Below are positions 35,506 through 45,100 of a stretch of DNA of 64,000 nt, piece after piece. The stretch comes from an uncultured Bacteroidales bacterium (GTDB lineage Bacteria; Bacteroidota; Bacteroidia; Bacteroidales; Paludibacteraceae): contig CAMHSB010000002.1 in the NCBI GenBank assembly GCA_946187695.1, forward strand, positions 62,001 to 126,000, given 5' to 3'. The notes under the pieces are model-generated. The model was not told the DNA's origin, did no database searches, and saw nothing but the letters and a program-made list of their open reading frames with translations. Every line of letters starts with the position of its first letter. Within the stretch, counting starts at the first letter, position 1. A program made the position numbers and the translations under genes.

Positions 35506-36518
35506 TGGAAGCCCTTCTCGGTAAGACATTAGAGGAGCTGCAGGAGATCGCAATAAGCGTAGGCTTGCAGAAGTTCGCAGGCAAACAGCTTGCCCAGTGG
35601 CTTTATGTGCAACGGGTGTGTTCGATAGACGAGATGACCAACATCTCCCTCAAGGGACGCGAAGCACTCAAAGCTCATTATACCGTCGGTCGACATGCAC
35701 CGGTGCGCGAGGCGGTTAGTGTGGATGGCACCCGCAAGTACCTGTTTGCCGTGGGTGAGCAGTTCATCGAATCGGTCTATATACCCGAAGAGGATCGAGC
35801 TACGCTATGTGTTTCGACCCAAGCCGGTTGTAAGATGGGCTGTAAGTTCTGCATGACCGGTACGCTCGGTTTTCACGGACAGTTGTCCGCCGCCGAGATC
35901 CTCAACCAGATCTTCTATTTTGATGATCTGAGCAACCTCGTCTTCATGGGTGAAGGTGAACCGATGGATAATCTTGACAATGTCCTGCGGTCCTTAGAGA
36001 TCATGACTGCGGAATACGGCTGCGCTTGGTCGCCCAAACGTATCACCGTCTCGACGGTCGGTGTCCCGGCCATGAAACGTTTCCTCGATGAGAGCGAGTG
36101 CCATCTGGCGGTATCCATGCACAATGCGTTTGCCGCCGAACGGGCACAGATCATGCCGGCAGAGAAAATGATGTCTATTTCAGAGGTCGTATCGTTGCTC
36201 AAGCAATACGATTGGAGTCATCAGCGGCGTGTGAGCTTTGAGTATATCTGCTGGCACGGTCAGAATGACTCCATTCGTCACGCCAAAGAACTGCTGCGAC
36301 TGCTCAAAGGACTTAACTGCCGTATCAACCTCATCCGCTTCCATGCGGGCGTGGAGGATATAAAAAACGAACGCCGTTTTCCGGCGTCCGATGAGAAACA
36401 GATGGAGTGGTTCCGGGATTATCTCACGCAAAACGGTCTGACCACTACGATCCGTCGTTCCCGCGGCGAAGACATCCTTGCAGCCTGCGGCATGCTCGTT
36501 AATTCTCTAACTCGCTAA
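35505..36518 (+). CDS. rlmN: 23S rRNA (A2503-C2)/tRNA A37 methyltransferase RlmN
   Basis: 337 aa radical SAM enzyme. The CxxxCxxC cluster motif is in AGCKMGCKFCMTGTLGF (about residues 106-122), VFMGEGEPMDN follows, and Cys near residue 325 in AACGML is the methyl-carrying Cys. It methylates C2 of A2503 in 23S rRNA and A37 of some tRNAs. Cfr-type resistance is unlikely because length and motifs fit RlmN. Last gene of the (+) run; the convergent LytTR gene starts its stop codon four bases away. Confidence 0.96.
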   Translation: MEALLGKTLEELQEIAISVGLQKFAGKQLAQWLYVQRVCSIDEMTNISLKGREALKAHYTVGRHAPVREAVSVDGTRKYLFAVGEQFIESVYIPEEDRATLCVSTQAGCKMGCKFCMTGTLGFHGQLSAAEILNQIFYFDDLSNLVFMGEGEPMDNLDNVLRSLEIMTAEYGCAWSPKRITVSTVGVPAMKRFLDESECHLAVSMHNAFAAERAQIMPAEKMMSISEVVSLLKQYDWSHQRRVSFEYICWHGQNDSIRHAKELLRLLKGLNCRINLIRFHAGVEDIKNERRFPASDEKQMEWFRDYLTQNGLTTTIRRSRGEDILAACGMLVNSLTR

Positions 36519-36521
36519 TCC

Positions 36522-37322
36522 TTACAGCATTTTGCTCAGCTGCTCGTAGTACTTCGGTGATACGGGCACTTGCTTGCCGTTGTTCACATCCAACTCAGCT
36601 TGAATGAATCCTTCCTTGTCTCTGCGCAGTACCGTCACGTGCCGCGGATTAACGAAATAGGAACGCTGGCAACGGATGATACCGTGCTTGGCCATCAGCT
36701 CTTCGATTCCTTTCATCGACTGACGTAAAGAGTATTCCTTTTGCTTCTCTCCTTCCATGTAATGGATAGAGACGTAGTTTTCCTGGGCCTCCACGTACAG
36801 AATGACGTCGTGAGCAATCACAAGCTTCAAACGACCCGTACTATCAGCAAAACGTACCAGATCTTCTTCGGACGCTTCTTCCTCATCCGGACGAATGAGT
36901 GCTATCAGCAAGGCGAAGATGATATACGGGTAGGATAGGATAGCGAACGAGATACGCAGCATCTGTCCCAAAGCCGGGAAATAACCGTAATCTCCATACA
37001 CGAGCGCCATATAAAGGGCAGCAAAGCAGGAGAAGACAAATACCTCTGCAAAGCTCCAGATCGCATACTGCCACCAACTGATACGCGTGTTACGACCGAC
37101 CGTTGTCATTACAATACGCGAGATGCCGACTACACCGATCAGGATGCTCGTCAGCATCAGTACATTGAATACCGTTCCCAGACCTGCATCCAAGAAACGG
37201 GTCGTCCATGAACTGTCGTATATCAAGATAAAGCCGAGAAAGAAGATCGGCATCGCAAATACATGCAAAAGCAGGGTTGTAATAGACACCAATGAGCGTG
37301 TGACGAAATACGAATTGTTCAT
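36522..37322 (-). CDS. Membrane-bound LytTR transcription regulator
   Basis: 266 aa. The N-terminal 150 residues form four hydrophobic helices, and the C-terminal ~100 residues are a LytTR DNA-binding domain (ILYVEAQENYVSIHY, IIRCQRSYFVNPRHV, VPVSPKYYEQLSKML). There is no receiver domain, so the signal is probably sensed by the membrane part. It has a divergent (+) unit upstream; three TTTTNGTCA-like direct repeats in the shared region are candidate binding sites. Confidence 0.9.
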   Translation of the reverse strand: MNNSYFVTRSLVSITTLLLHVFAMPIFFLGFILIYDSSWTTRFLDAGLGTVFNVLMLTSILIGVVGISRIVMTTVGRNTRISWWQYAIWSFAEVFVFSCFAALYMALVYGDYGYFPALGQMLRISFAILSYPYIIFALLIALIRPDEEEASEEDLVRFADSTGRLKLVIAHDVILYVEAQENYVSIHYMEGEKQKEYSLRQSMKGIEELMAKHGIIRCQRSYFVNPRHVTVLRRDKEGFIQAELDVNNGKQVPVSPKYYEQLSKML

Positions 37323-37342
37323 ATTTTATCCCTATATTTTGA

Positions 37343-37386
37343 TTTTAGTCATCAAATGGACTGTTTTTGTCATTATTTTTAGTCAC
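37343..37386. promoter_or_regulatory. Direct repeats, candidate LytTR sites
   Basis: TTTTAGTCAT at 37343, TTTTTGTCAT at 37364 and TTTTAGTCAC at 37377. The first two are 21 bases apart, about two helical turns, as usual for LytTR dimers. They lie 21-64 bases before the LytTR start and just upstream of the divergent promoter at 37400. Confidence 0.6.
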
Positions 37387-37399
37387 TAATCACAATTAG

Positions 37400-37430
37400 T
37401 TGCGCACCTTCCTGAAAAGCAGTAATTTTG
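37400..37430 (+). promoter_or_regulatory. Promoter of the 31-aa peptide unit
   Basis: TTG at 37400-37402, 20-nt spacer, TAATTTTG at 37423-37430, about 48 nt before the ATG at 37478. Confidence 0.8.
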
Positions 37431-37477
37431 CATCGAATTTGAAACAAAAATGTATAATCTTTTAAACTCAAACGCAT

Positions 37478-37573
37478 ATGAAAACTGTTAAACGTATCGG
37501 ATTTGACCTTTTGGTCGCACTATATTGTCTTCAATTACCGGCTGTAGTAGCCTATTTATTGTTGAACCTTTAA
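37478..37573 (+). CDS. Putative 31-aa membrane peptide
   Basis: A short frame starting MKTVKRIGFDLLVALYCLQL and ending AYLLLNL: two basic residues, then one hydrophobic helix. It is the first good frame after the promoter and ends 11 bases before the next ATG. The start contexts of both genes are alike (acgcatATG). Peptides this short cannot be assigned by homology by eye; a regulatory leader or small membrane protein is possible. Confidence 0.5.
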   Translation: MKTVKRIGFDLLVALYCLQLPAVVAYLLLNL

Positions 37574-37584
37574 TATTTACGCAT

Positions 37585-38082
37585 ATGGACAAGACTGTTA
37601 TTATTTATCCTGAGAGCGGATTGCAGTACGATTGGCAAGCAATTGCCGCTGACCCGAGTGCCAAGCACGAACCCAAGATGGATCTGGTAGCCTACAAGGC
37701 CCTATATACTAATAAGATCGCGCAGGCTCGCGCGTGTGGACAGGAACCTGTTTTGGTTAGTCTGCCCATTATGGACGAGAATCGCTATTTCGCCTTCATC
37801 ACGCGTGGTATGTCTCTCCAAGAACGTAAGAACGTGCTGTATTGGTTAGGCGGTCATATCGAGCGCTTGCGCAATATACATGCTTTGTATAACCTCTCGC
37901 TCTTCCGCCTTGCGTCGGCGCAGTGCATTCATATCATCGATGTCACCTCACCGATGCTCGCCAGTGATCATTTCGATCAACTGCTCGAGCAAGACGGTGT
38001 CACGCTGTCCCCGGAGGGACAAGCGTTGGTGGATGACGAGTTAGCGTCGCTTGTAAGCCGCTTTGGCCTGCTCGCGAGCTAA
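37585..38082 (+). CDS. Unknown cytoplasmic protein, 165 aa
   Basis: Not recognised. Begins MDKTVIIYPESGLQYDWQAI, has mixed alpha/beta character and a charged helix near residue 85 (SLQERKNVLYWLGGHIERLR). No signal peptide. The ATG at 37585 is preferred because the longer frame runs through the 31-aa peptide. Its last 42 bases overlap the 3' end of yidC on the other strand, an unusual tail-to-tail overlap. Probably co-transcribed with the peptide and under influence of the LytTR repeats. Confidence 0.75.
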   Translation: MDKTVIIYPESGLQYDWQAIAADPSAKHEPKMDLVAYKALYTNKIAQARACGQEPVLVSLPIMDENRYFAFITRGMSLQERKNVLYWLGGHIERLRNIHALYNLSLFRLASAQCIHIIDVTSPMLASDHFDQLLEQDGVTLSPEGQALVDDELASLVSRFGLLAS

Positions 38083-39900
38083 CTTCTGTTGCTCACGTTG
38101 CATCTCTTCCATGCGTTGCATCCAGCGGGACTTTTGTTTTCCCGCTTTTTTCTTTTTGTTCTCTTCCATCTCTTTGAGCATCTTCTCATCGTTGAGCGTC
38201 CAACGGAAGATCATAGTCTGCAGGATGGTGAGGAAGAGCGATACGAGATAGTAGTAGCTCAAACCGGCCGCATAGTCGTTGAAGATAAAGAGGAACATGA
38301 GCGGCATAGCATACATCATATACTTCATGAATTTCATGTTCGGGTCGGTTGCCTGCGACTGCATGGTGATATAGGTGTATCCGAAGTTACAGATCGTCAT
38401 CAGCAAGCAGAACAAGGACAGGTGATCGCCTAACAGAGGAATATTCACGCCCCAGTGGAACACGGCATCGTAGGTGGAGAGGTCGTCTGCCCAAAGCAGG
38501 GACTTGCCACGCAACTCGATAGCGGTCGGCAGGAACCAGAACATAGCCATCAATACCGGGAATTGGAACAGCAAAGGTAAGCAGCCCGACATCGGACTCA
38601 CGCCCGCTTGCTGATACAGTTGCATCGTTGCCTGTTGACGCTCCTGCATTTTCTCGGCGGGATACTTGGCATTGATCTCATCGATCTGCGGACGGAGTAC
38701 TCGCATCTTGGCGCTCGATTTATAACTTACAAACACGAACGGCAGGATGATGAGTTTGATGACGATGGTCATGAGCAGAATCACGATACCGATATGCAGG
38801 CCCCAACTGGTGAAGAGGTCGAACATCGGAATGACCAGCGCGGTGTTGATCCAGCTGACGATCTTCCAGCCCAGCGGCACGAGTTTATTCAAGTACAGAC
38901 GGTTCTCTTTTTCTACACCCGCATCGTACGCCTTGAGCGTGTGGTAATGGTTCGGACCCATGTACCAGCGGAAACCGGTCGGGGTCTTGCCCGTCAGGTC
39001 GAAGGGCACGGACGTGTGGGTGGCGTACTCTTTGATGTACCCCGAGTATTTGCTCTGCAAGGTAGAGTTGAACTGTGACGAAGTGAACGCATCGTCTGCG
39101 ATGAGGACGGTGGAGAAGAACTGGTCCTTGTAGCCGATCCACTTCACGCGTGCGGACTCTTTCTGACTATCGTCCTTGCTCTCACTCAGTTTCTCCATCT
39201 CGCCGCCCACGAGCATGTATTGCAGCTGGGCATAGCGTTCCTCGAACTTACGTCCCTGTTCCTGTTGCGGAATCAGTTGACGCCATTGGAGCTCTAGCGA
39301 GTTGATGTTCTGTGCTAACTCGTTCTGCATGTTGTGCGGCACGAGCTCAAAACGAACCATATAATCCTCCGACAACTCATACACAAAATCGAGCCATGCA
39401 TCTTCGGTATTACCAGGCAGACGCAGGATGGCTTTGTTGGCAGCCTCACTCTGTACCGGCGTGAACACCAGCTGCGAAGTCTGCAAAATACGGTTGTTGA
39501 TGGTCACGAGCGTGAAACCGAACGAAGCCTCGTCGGCACGGAACAGACACAGCGGGTTAATGCTGTCGCCCGAAGCGTGATAATCCAGCAGCTCTGCGCG
39601 CTGAATGGCACCGCCGTAGGTGGACAGCGTCAGACGCAGGTGTTCGTTCTGTAAAGTGACCCATTGTTCTTCAGGTTTGGTCTCTTTGACCTCCACCGCT
39701 GCGGGCGCTTGTGCTTCTTCAGCGGCGGTGATAGAGTCCGTGAGGCGCATGGCCTCTGCGATCGATGCCTGTACCAAGGCAATCGAGTCCTGTTGGCGCT
39801 GACGCTCCGCCAACTCTTCCTTCGAAGGGCGGTTGAGCATCGTGAAGCCAACGATAATTGCGGCGATCAAAAGAAAGCCGATCCAAGTGTTTTTATCCAT
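38041..39900 (-). CDS. yidC: YidC membrane protein insertase
   Basis: 619 aa. Inserts proteins into the inner membrane alone or with Sec. One N-terminal helix (about residues 5-20), a large periplasmic beta-domain (to about 345), then the conserved five-helix core with KMRVLRPQIDEINAKY, ATMQLYQQAGVSPMSGCLPL and YYLVSLFLTILQTMI, and a basic C-terminal tail. Length fits Bacteroidota YidC. Last gene of the mfd-kdsB-deoD-OMP-yidC run; usually yidC follows pyrG in this phylum, so the neighbourhood differs. Confidence 0.97.
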   Translation of the reverse strand: MDKNTWIGFLLIAAIIVGFTMLNRPSKEELAERQRQQDSIALVQASIAEAMRLTDSITAAEEAQAPAAVEVKETKPEEQWVTLQNEHLRLTLSTYGGAIQRAELLDYHASGDSINPLCLFRADEASFGFTLVTINNRILQTSQLVFTPVQSEAANKAILRLPGNTEDAWLDFVYELSEDYMVRFELVPHNMQNELAQNINSLELQWRQLIPQQEQGRKFEERYAQLQYMLVGGEMEKLSESKDDSQKESARVKWIGYKDQFFSTVLIADDAFTSSQFNSTLQSKYSGYIKEYATHTSVPFDLTGKTPTGFRWYMGPNHYHTLKAYDAGVEKENRLYLNKLVPLGWKIVSWINTALVIPMFDLFTSWGLHIGIVILLMTIVIKLIILPFVFVSYKSSAKMRVLRPQIDEINAKYPAEKMQERQQATMQLYQQAGVSPMSGCLPLLFQFPVLMAMFWFLPTAIELRGKSLLWADDLSTYDAVFHWGVNIPLLGDHLSLFCLLMTICNFGYTYITMQSQATDPNMKFMKYMMYAMPLMFLFIFNDYAAGLSYYYLVSLFLTILQTMIFRWTLNDEKMLKEMEENKKKKAGKQKSRWMQRMEEMQREQQKLAREQAKAAYKRR

Positions 39901-39910
39901 ATATCTGTTT

Positions 39911-40666
39911 TTAATTTCCTAATTTGCCAAACATAATACCTACATATAATCGGGGACCGGTCGGTGTCATGAACGAGCTCCATTTGACACTCTGCGTCAG
40001 CGAGCTGCCCGTCTTGCCGAACGGTAACATATAATCGATACGTAATAATAAAGCCATATGGCTGTTAAGGTCTATTTCCATACCTACGTACGGGTCCATG
40101 AGGAAGAACCCGCTTTTGGTGTAGGAAGCATTGAATTGCAGCTCCGCACCGGAGGTGTACGGGGTGTTGAGGGCTTGGTCCGGCACGTAGAGTCGCTGCA
40201 TGGCTCCTCCTCCGAGTACCATGCCGAGTAACGGACGCACTTTGCCGCAATGAAAATAGTAATCGCACATGGCGCCACCCCAACCGGTGCGGATGTTCGA
40301 ACCCGTTCCCATCAGCGGCATCGTGCTCACGTCGCCTTCGGCTCCCACATGGATATGATCGAGCAGGTGGACACGTAGCGTTCCACCTAAACCGAGGGAA
40401 ACACCTCCGCGCGGGAGGGAGTTCACATAGGCCTCACTACCCAAACCGGTGTTGCTGAATACCTTACGCGGATCGTCCGAGAAGGCATAACCGATATGCA
40501 CCATCATTCCTCCGCTGAAACCCGTGAAGATCGCCGATTGGTGGGAAGAGCCCTTAGAACCTTTCGACGATTGGTGGGACGAGTCGTTAGACGAACCCTT
40601 CTGACCCTGAGCCATCACGCTCAGGGACAGAAAGGCTAATACCAGAATTACGAGTTGTTTTCTCAT
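39911..40666 (-). CDS. Outer-membrane beta-barrel protein, function unknown
   Basis: 251 aa with a signal peptide (MRKQLVILVLAFLSLSVMAQ). The mature N-terminus is low-complexity, Ser/Lys/Gly/His-rich, with SSHQS repeated twice, followed by alternating beta strands ending in KLGN and typical of small barrels or OmpA/porin-like adhesins. No specific family assigned. Its start overlaps the stop of deoD by four bases (ATGA), so expression is coupled. Confidence 0.8.
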   Translation of the reverse strand: MRKQLVILVLAFLSLSVMAQGQKGSSNDSSHQSSKGSKGSSHQSAIFTGFSGGMMVHIGYAFSDDPRKVFSNTGLGSEAYVNSLPRGGVSLGLGGTLRVHLLDHIHVGAEGDVSTMPLMGTGSNIRTGWGGAMCDYYFHCGKVRPLLGMVLGGGAMQRLYVPDQALNTPYTSGAELQFNASYTKSGFFLMDPYVGMEIDLNSHMALLLRIDYMLPFGKTGSSLTQSVKWSSFMTPTGPRLYVGIMFGKLGN

Positions 40667-41382
40667 TCGCTAATCATATCAAATGCTACGTCCATCATGT
40701 TGGTGAACGTGTTCTGGCGTGCTTCTGCGCTCAGTGCCTCACCGGTCAGGATGTGGTCACTCACGGTGCAGATCACGAGGGCTTTCTTGCCTGCACGTGC
40801 GGCGTTCATGTAGAGTGACGGTGCTTCCATCTCGTCTGCCAGCACACCCATCTTGGTCCAGTTGCCTTTGCGCGGGTCTTCGGAATAGAAGATATCGCAA
40901 GCCAGCACGTTACCTACGTGGTACTTGTAACCGCGTTTCTCGGCAGCGTCCACTGCTTTGCGGCAGAGTTCGAAGTTAGCCAGCGGAGCGAAATGACCCG
41001 GCAGGTCATATTGTGCACCGTAGTTGCTGTCGGTGCAGCTACCCTGTGCAATCACAAGGTCACCCAGGTTGACGTGCATCTGACGTGCACCGCAGGAACC
41101 TACGCGGATGATCGTTTCTACATCGTAGAAATTGAAGAGCTCGTACGAGTAGATACCGATGGACGGGATACCCATGCCATGCCCCATAACGGTGACTTTT
41201 TTGCCTTTGTACGTGCCGGTGTATGCCAACATTCCGCGTACGTTATTTACCAGTACCGGGTTCTCCAGATAACGCTCTGCCATCAGTTTAACGCGCAGCG
41301 GGTCACCTGCCATAATCATCGTTTTTGCAATCTCTCCATACTGCGCACCAATGTGCGGAGTCGGACAATTTTCTTTTGCCAT
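40663..41382 (-). CDS. deoD: Purine-nucleoside phosphorylase (DeoD type)
   Basis: 239 aa. Phosphorolysis of purine nucleosides to base and (deoxy)ribose-1-phosphate in salvage. Motifs of the hexameric type are present: MAGDPLRVKLMAERYLENPV, VMGHGMGIPSIGIYSYELFN, RVGSCGARQM and EMEAPSLY. Length as expected. Confidence 0.96.
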   Translation of the reverse strand: MAKENCPTPHIGAQYGEIAKTMIMAGDPLRVKLMAERYLENPVLVNNVRGMLAYTGTYKGKKVTVMGHGMGIPSIGIYSYELFNFYDVETIIRVGSCGARQMHVNLGDLVIAQGSCTDSNYGAQYDLPGHFAPLANFELCRKAVDAAEKRGYKYHVGNVLACDIFYSEDPRKGNWTKMGVLADEMEAPSLYMNAARAGKKALVICTVSDHILTGEALSAEARQNTFTNMMDVAFDMISE

Positions 41383-41414
41383 AATTGTGTTTTTTAAAAG
41401 GTTAATATTGTTGT

Positions 41415-42164
41415 TTATCCATTCAGTTTATACCATTCAATTGCTTTCTCGAGGTCTTCGGGTGTGTCGATACCGATGGTCTTGGTGTCGGTCACACCTA
41501 CGCGAATGCAGTATCCGTTCTCGAGCCAGCGCAACTGTTCTAAGCGCTCTTCGATCTCCAGCGGACTCTGCGGCAGTTGGGTGATCTTCGCCAGCACGTC
41601 CGCGCGGTAGGCGTAGATACCGATATGCCTGTAGTATGTACCATCCGAGGCGGCAATCACTTTCCGGCTGAACATCTTCGCGATACCGGTCGTTTTGTCC
41701 CAGTTGACCTTTGGGGTGTTTACGTTCTCCAGGTCCGCTTTGGTGTCCTTGTCCGTGAATGGCCGCACGAGGGTTGCGATCTCCGTATCTTCCTGATCGA
41801 AGCAGGCCATCAGCGCCTCGATCTGTTCGGGCTGGATGAACGGCTCGTCTCCTTGGATGTTGATGATCACCGTCTCTTTGTCGTTCTGCTCGCGCCAGGA
41901 TGGGGTAGTGATCGCCTCGTAGGCTTCCAGACAACGGTCGGTACCGCATTTGTGGTCAGCACGGGTCATGACCACCTTGCCGCCAAACGCCTCTACGGCA
42001 TCGTAGATACGCTCGTCATCGGTAGCCACCACCACGGTCTCCAGGGCTTTTGAGGCCTGCTCGTATACGCGGTGAATCACCGTGCGGTTACAGATCTCCG
42101 CCAGAGGCTTACCCGGGAAGCGGGTCGAGCCGTAACGGGCGGGTATAATTCCAATAAATTTCAT
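41415..42164 (-). CDS. kdsB: CMP-KDO synthetase (3-deoxy-manno-octulosonate cytidylyltransferase)
   Basis: 249 aa. Activates KDO as CMP-KDO for the inner core of lipopolysaccharide. N-terminal IIPARYGSTRFPGKPLAEI, RADHKCGTDRCLEAYE and IINIQGDEPFIQPEQI are diagnostic, with the C-terminal EERLEQLRWLENGYCIRVG. It overlaps mfd by four bases, indicating coupled translation. Confidence 0.97.
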   Translation of the reverse strand: MKFIGIIPARYGSTRFPGKPLAEICNRTVIHRVYEQASKALETVVVATDDERIYDAVEAFGGKVVMTRADHKCGTDRCLEAYEAITTPSWREQNDKETVIINIQGDEPFIQPEQIEALMACFDQEDTEIATLVRPFTDKDTKADLENVNTPKVNWDKTTGIAKMFSRKVIAASDGTYYRHIGIYAYRADVLAKITQLPQSPLEIEERLEQLRWLENGYCIRVGVTDTKTIGIDTPEDLEKAIEWYKLNG

Positions 42165-45100
42165 ATTTCGTTTTTTTCTATTTTGGTTAGCAGGGTGATG
42201 GCACCCGCTATTGTTTTCACATTCGTAATGGTCACCATCCGTCGGCCGGTTGGCAGCCCTTTCTTATCTTTCTCTTCATGCAGCAAGCATCGCTCGGGGC
42301 GTGTGACGGCGTACTGAACTATATTGCCGAACATCTCCGACTGCCAGTAGGCATCTTTGTGTTGCACCAGATACAGCGTCATCCGTTCGCCTTTGAGCAG
42401 TATCTTCTCCACGCCCAAACGGCAACAGTGCCATCTTAACCGTACCACTTCGAGCAGTTCTTCTGCGGGTTCGGGCAATACACCGAAACGGTCGATCAGT
42501 TTCTTGCGGAAGTCCAATAACTGCTCTTCGCTGCGGATGCCGTCCAACTCGCGGTAGAGCGTGATACGTTCCGATATGTTCTCAATATAATCGGTCGGGA
42601 AGCATACTGCAATATCCGTCTCCAACTGTGCATCCTGACACCAGAGGCGAACTTTATCTGAATAATCGGAGTATTCCGCGTACTCTGATTTATCCACTAA
42701 GCCTTCTTCCTCTTTCAGCTCCTCCACCGCCTCGTTGAGTATCCGCTGGTAGGTCTCGTAGCCCAGGTCGGCAATGAAGCCCGACTGCTCGGAACCTAAC
42801 ATGTTTCCTGCGCCGCGGATATCGAGGTCCTGCATCGCGAGGTTGAAACCTGCGCCGAGTTCGGCAAATGTACTCAGGGCCTCCAAGCGTCTTCTCGCAT
42901 CTTCGGTCAAGAGCTCTTTCTCCGGAGCGATGAGGTAGCAGTAGGCTTTTCGGTTGGAGCGTCCTACGCGTCCGCGCAACTGGTGCAGGTCCGCGAGACC
43001 GTACTTGTTCGCGCTGAAGATGAGGATCGTGTTCACGTTTGGTATATCGACGCCTGACTCGATAATCGTTGTGGACAACAGGATATCATAGTCATAGTTG
43101 ATAAACGCTTCCAATCGCTCCTCCATCTCCCCGGGCGGCAGTTGACCGTGCGCCGTGATGATTCGCGCCTCCGGACAGAGTTTCTGTATCTTATGCTCGA
43201 TACGCGGTAGCATCTCGATGCGGTTGTTGACGATGAAGACCTGTCCGTTGCGCGCCATCTCGAGTTCGATCGCCTCTTTGATGATATCCTCGTCGTCCAC
43301 TGTGATCAGTTCTGTCTGAACGGGGTACCGGTTGGGCGGCGGGGTAGTCATGATACTCAGGTCACGTGCACCCAAAAGCGAGAACTGCAAGGTGCGCGGT
43401 ATCGGCGTTGCCGTCAGTGTCAGTACATCCACGTTCGCCCGCAGGCTCTTCAGTTTCTCTTTGGCTGCTACACCGAACTTCTGTTCCTCGTCGATGATCA
43501 GCAGTCCGAGATCGTGCCATTTGACGCTTTTGCCGATCAGCTTATGCGTGCCGATCAAGATATCTATCTTGCCTGCTTCGAGGTCCTCAAGGATCTCCTT
43601 GATCTCTTTTGCGGACTTTAGCCGGCTCAGGTACTCGATGCGTACCGGCATGTTTTTCATTCGCTCGGTGAAGGTGTTGTAGTGCTGCAACGCCAGGACC
43701 GTCGTCGGTACGAGTACGGCTACTTGTTTGCCGTCCGTGGCTACCTTGAACGCCGCGCGCATCGCCACTTCGGTCTTACCGAAGCCTACGTCACCGCAAA
43801 CGAGTCGATCCATCGGCATCGGACTCTCCAGATCGCGTTTAACGTCGGCGGTTGCTTTGGCCTGATCGGGCGTGTCTTCGTACAGGAACGATGCCTCCAA
43901 CTCATGCTGCATGTAGCCGTCGGGCGAGTAAGCAAAACCTTTCTGCTGCTTGCGGGTCGCGTAGAGCCGTATCAGGTCGCGGGCGATGTCTTTTACCTTG
44001 TCTTTGGTGCGCTCTTTGAGTCGTTCCCAAGCGCCGCTGCCGAGTCGTGCGATCGTCGGTTCCGATCCCTCACGGCCTTTGTACTTACTGATGCGGTGCA
44101 GGTTGTGAATGGAAACGAACACGTTCGCCCCGTCGCGGTAGTTGAGTTTGATCATCTCCTGCGGCTTGCCGTTCACCGGCGTGGTGACGAGTCCGCCGAA
44201 CTTCGCGATACCGTGGTCGCTGTGCACGACGTAATCGCCAACCTGCAACTGGTTGATCTCGCGGAGCGTGATGATCGCTTTTCCGCGTCGTGCGTTCTCA
44301 CTGGCCATCATCACGCGGTGGTAACGCTCGAAGATCTGGTGATCGGTGTAACAGCAAATCTTGAGTCCCCGATCCACAAACCCCTCGTGCAGCGTTGCGT
44401 TGATCGGAACAAACCTAACTCCTGTAGCTTTAGCGTTCTGTAGCGAAGCGTCCTCTAAACTCTCAAAGATCGCCTTGAGACGGTCTAATTGTTTCTGCTG
44501 TTCGGCCAACAAGTAGATCTTGTATCCGTCCTCGATATGCTTCTTGAGGTCATCCGTCAGGATGTCGAACTGCTTATGGAAGATCGGCTGCGGTGTGGTC
44601 TCGAAGCTCACCTTCACGTGCTCCGCATAGGTGCTCTTTTCCGCAATCTCGATGGTCTTTCGATTTTCTAGATTCCCCAGATTTCCTAGGACTCCTAGGC
44701 CTTCTAGTTTGAACCGCACCATTCCGAAATCATTGCTCACCCACACCGTTTCATCCGTCAGATAGTCCGGTATAAAACTCTGTGCTCCGGACTCTTGGCT
44801 TTTGGCGCCTACAATCTCGGCTTGTTCGACCTTGCTCTTGGAGAGTTGATCTTCGATGTCGAACTCGCGAATGGAGTCGATCTCGTCGCCGAAGAAATCG
44901 AGGCGGTAGGGGTTGTCGTGGCTGTAACTGTAGATATCGACGATCGAGCCGCGCACGGCGTACTGCCCGGGTTGGAACACAAAGTCCACGCGCTCGAAGC
45001 CCAAGTCGGCGAGCATCTCGCTCAAATCGGAGATCCGTACTTCCTCGCCCACCTTGAGCGACATGCTTTGCTTGGCCAAGTCCTCTTTCGCCGGCACCGG

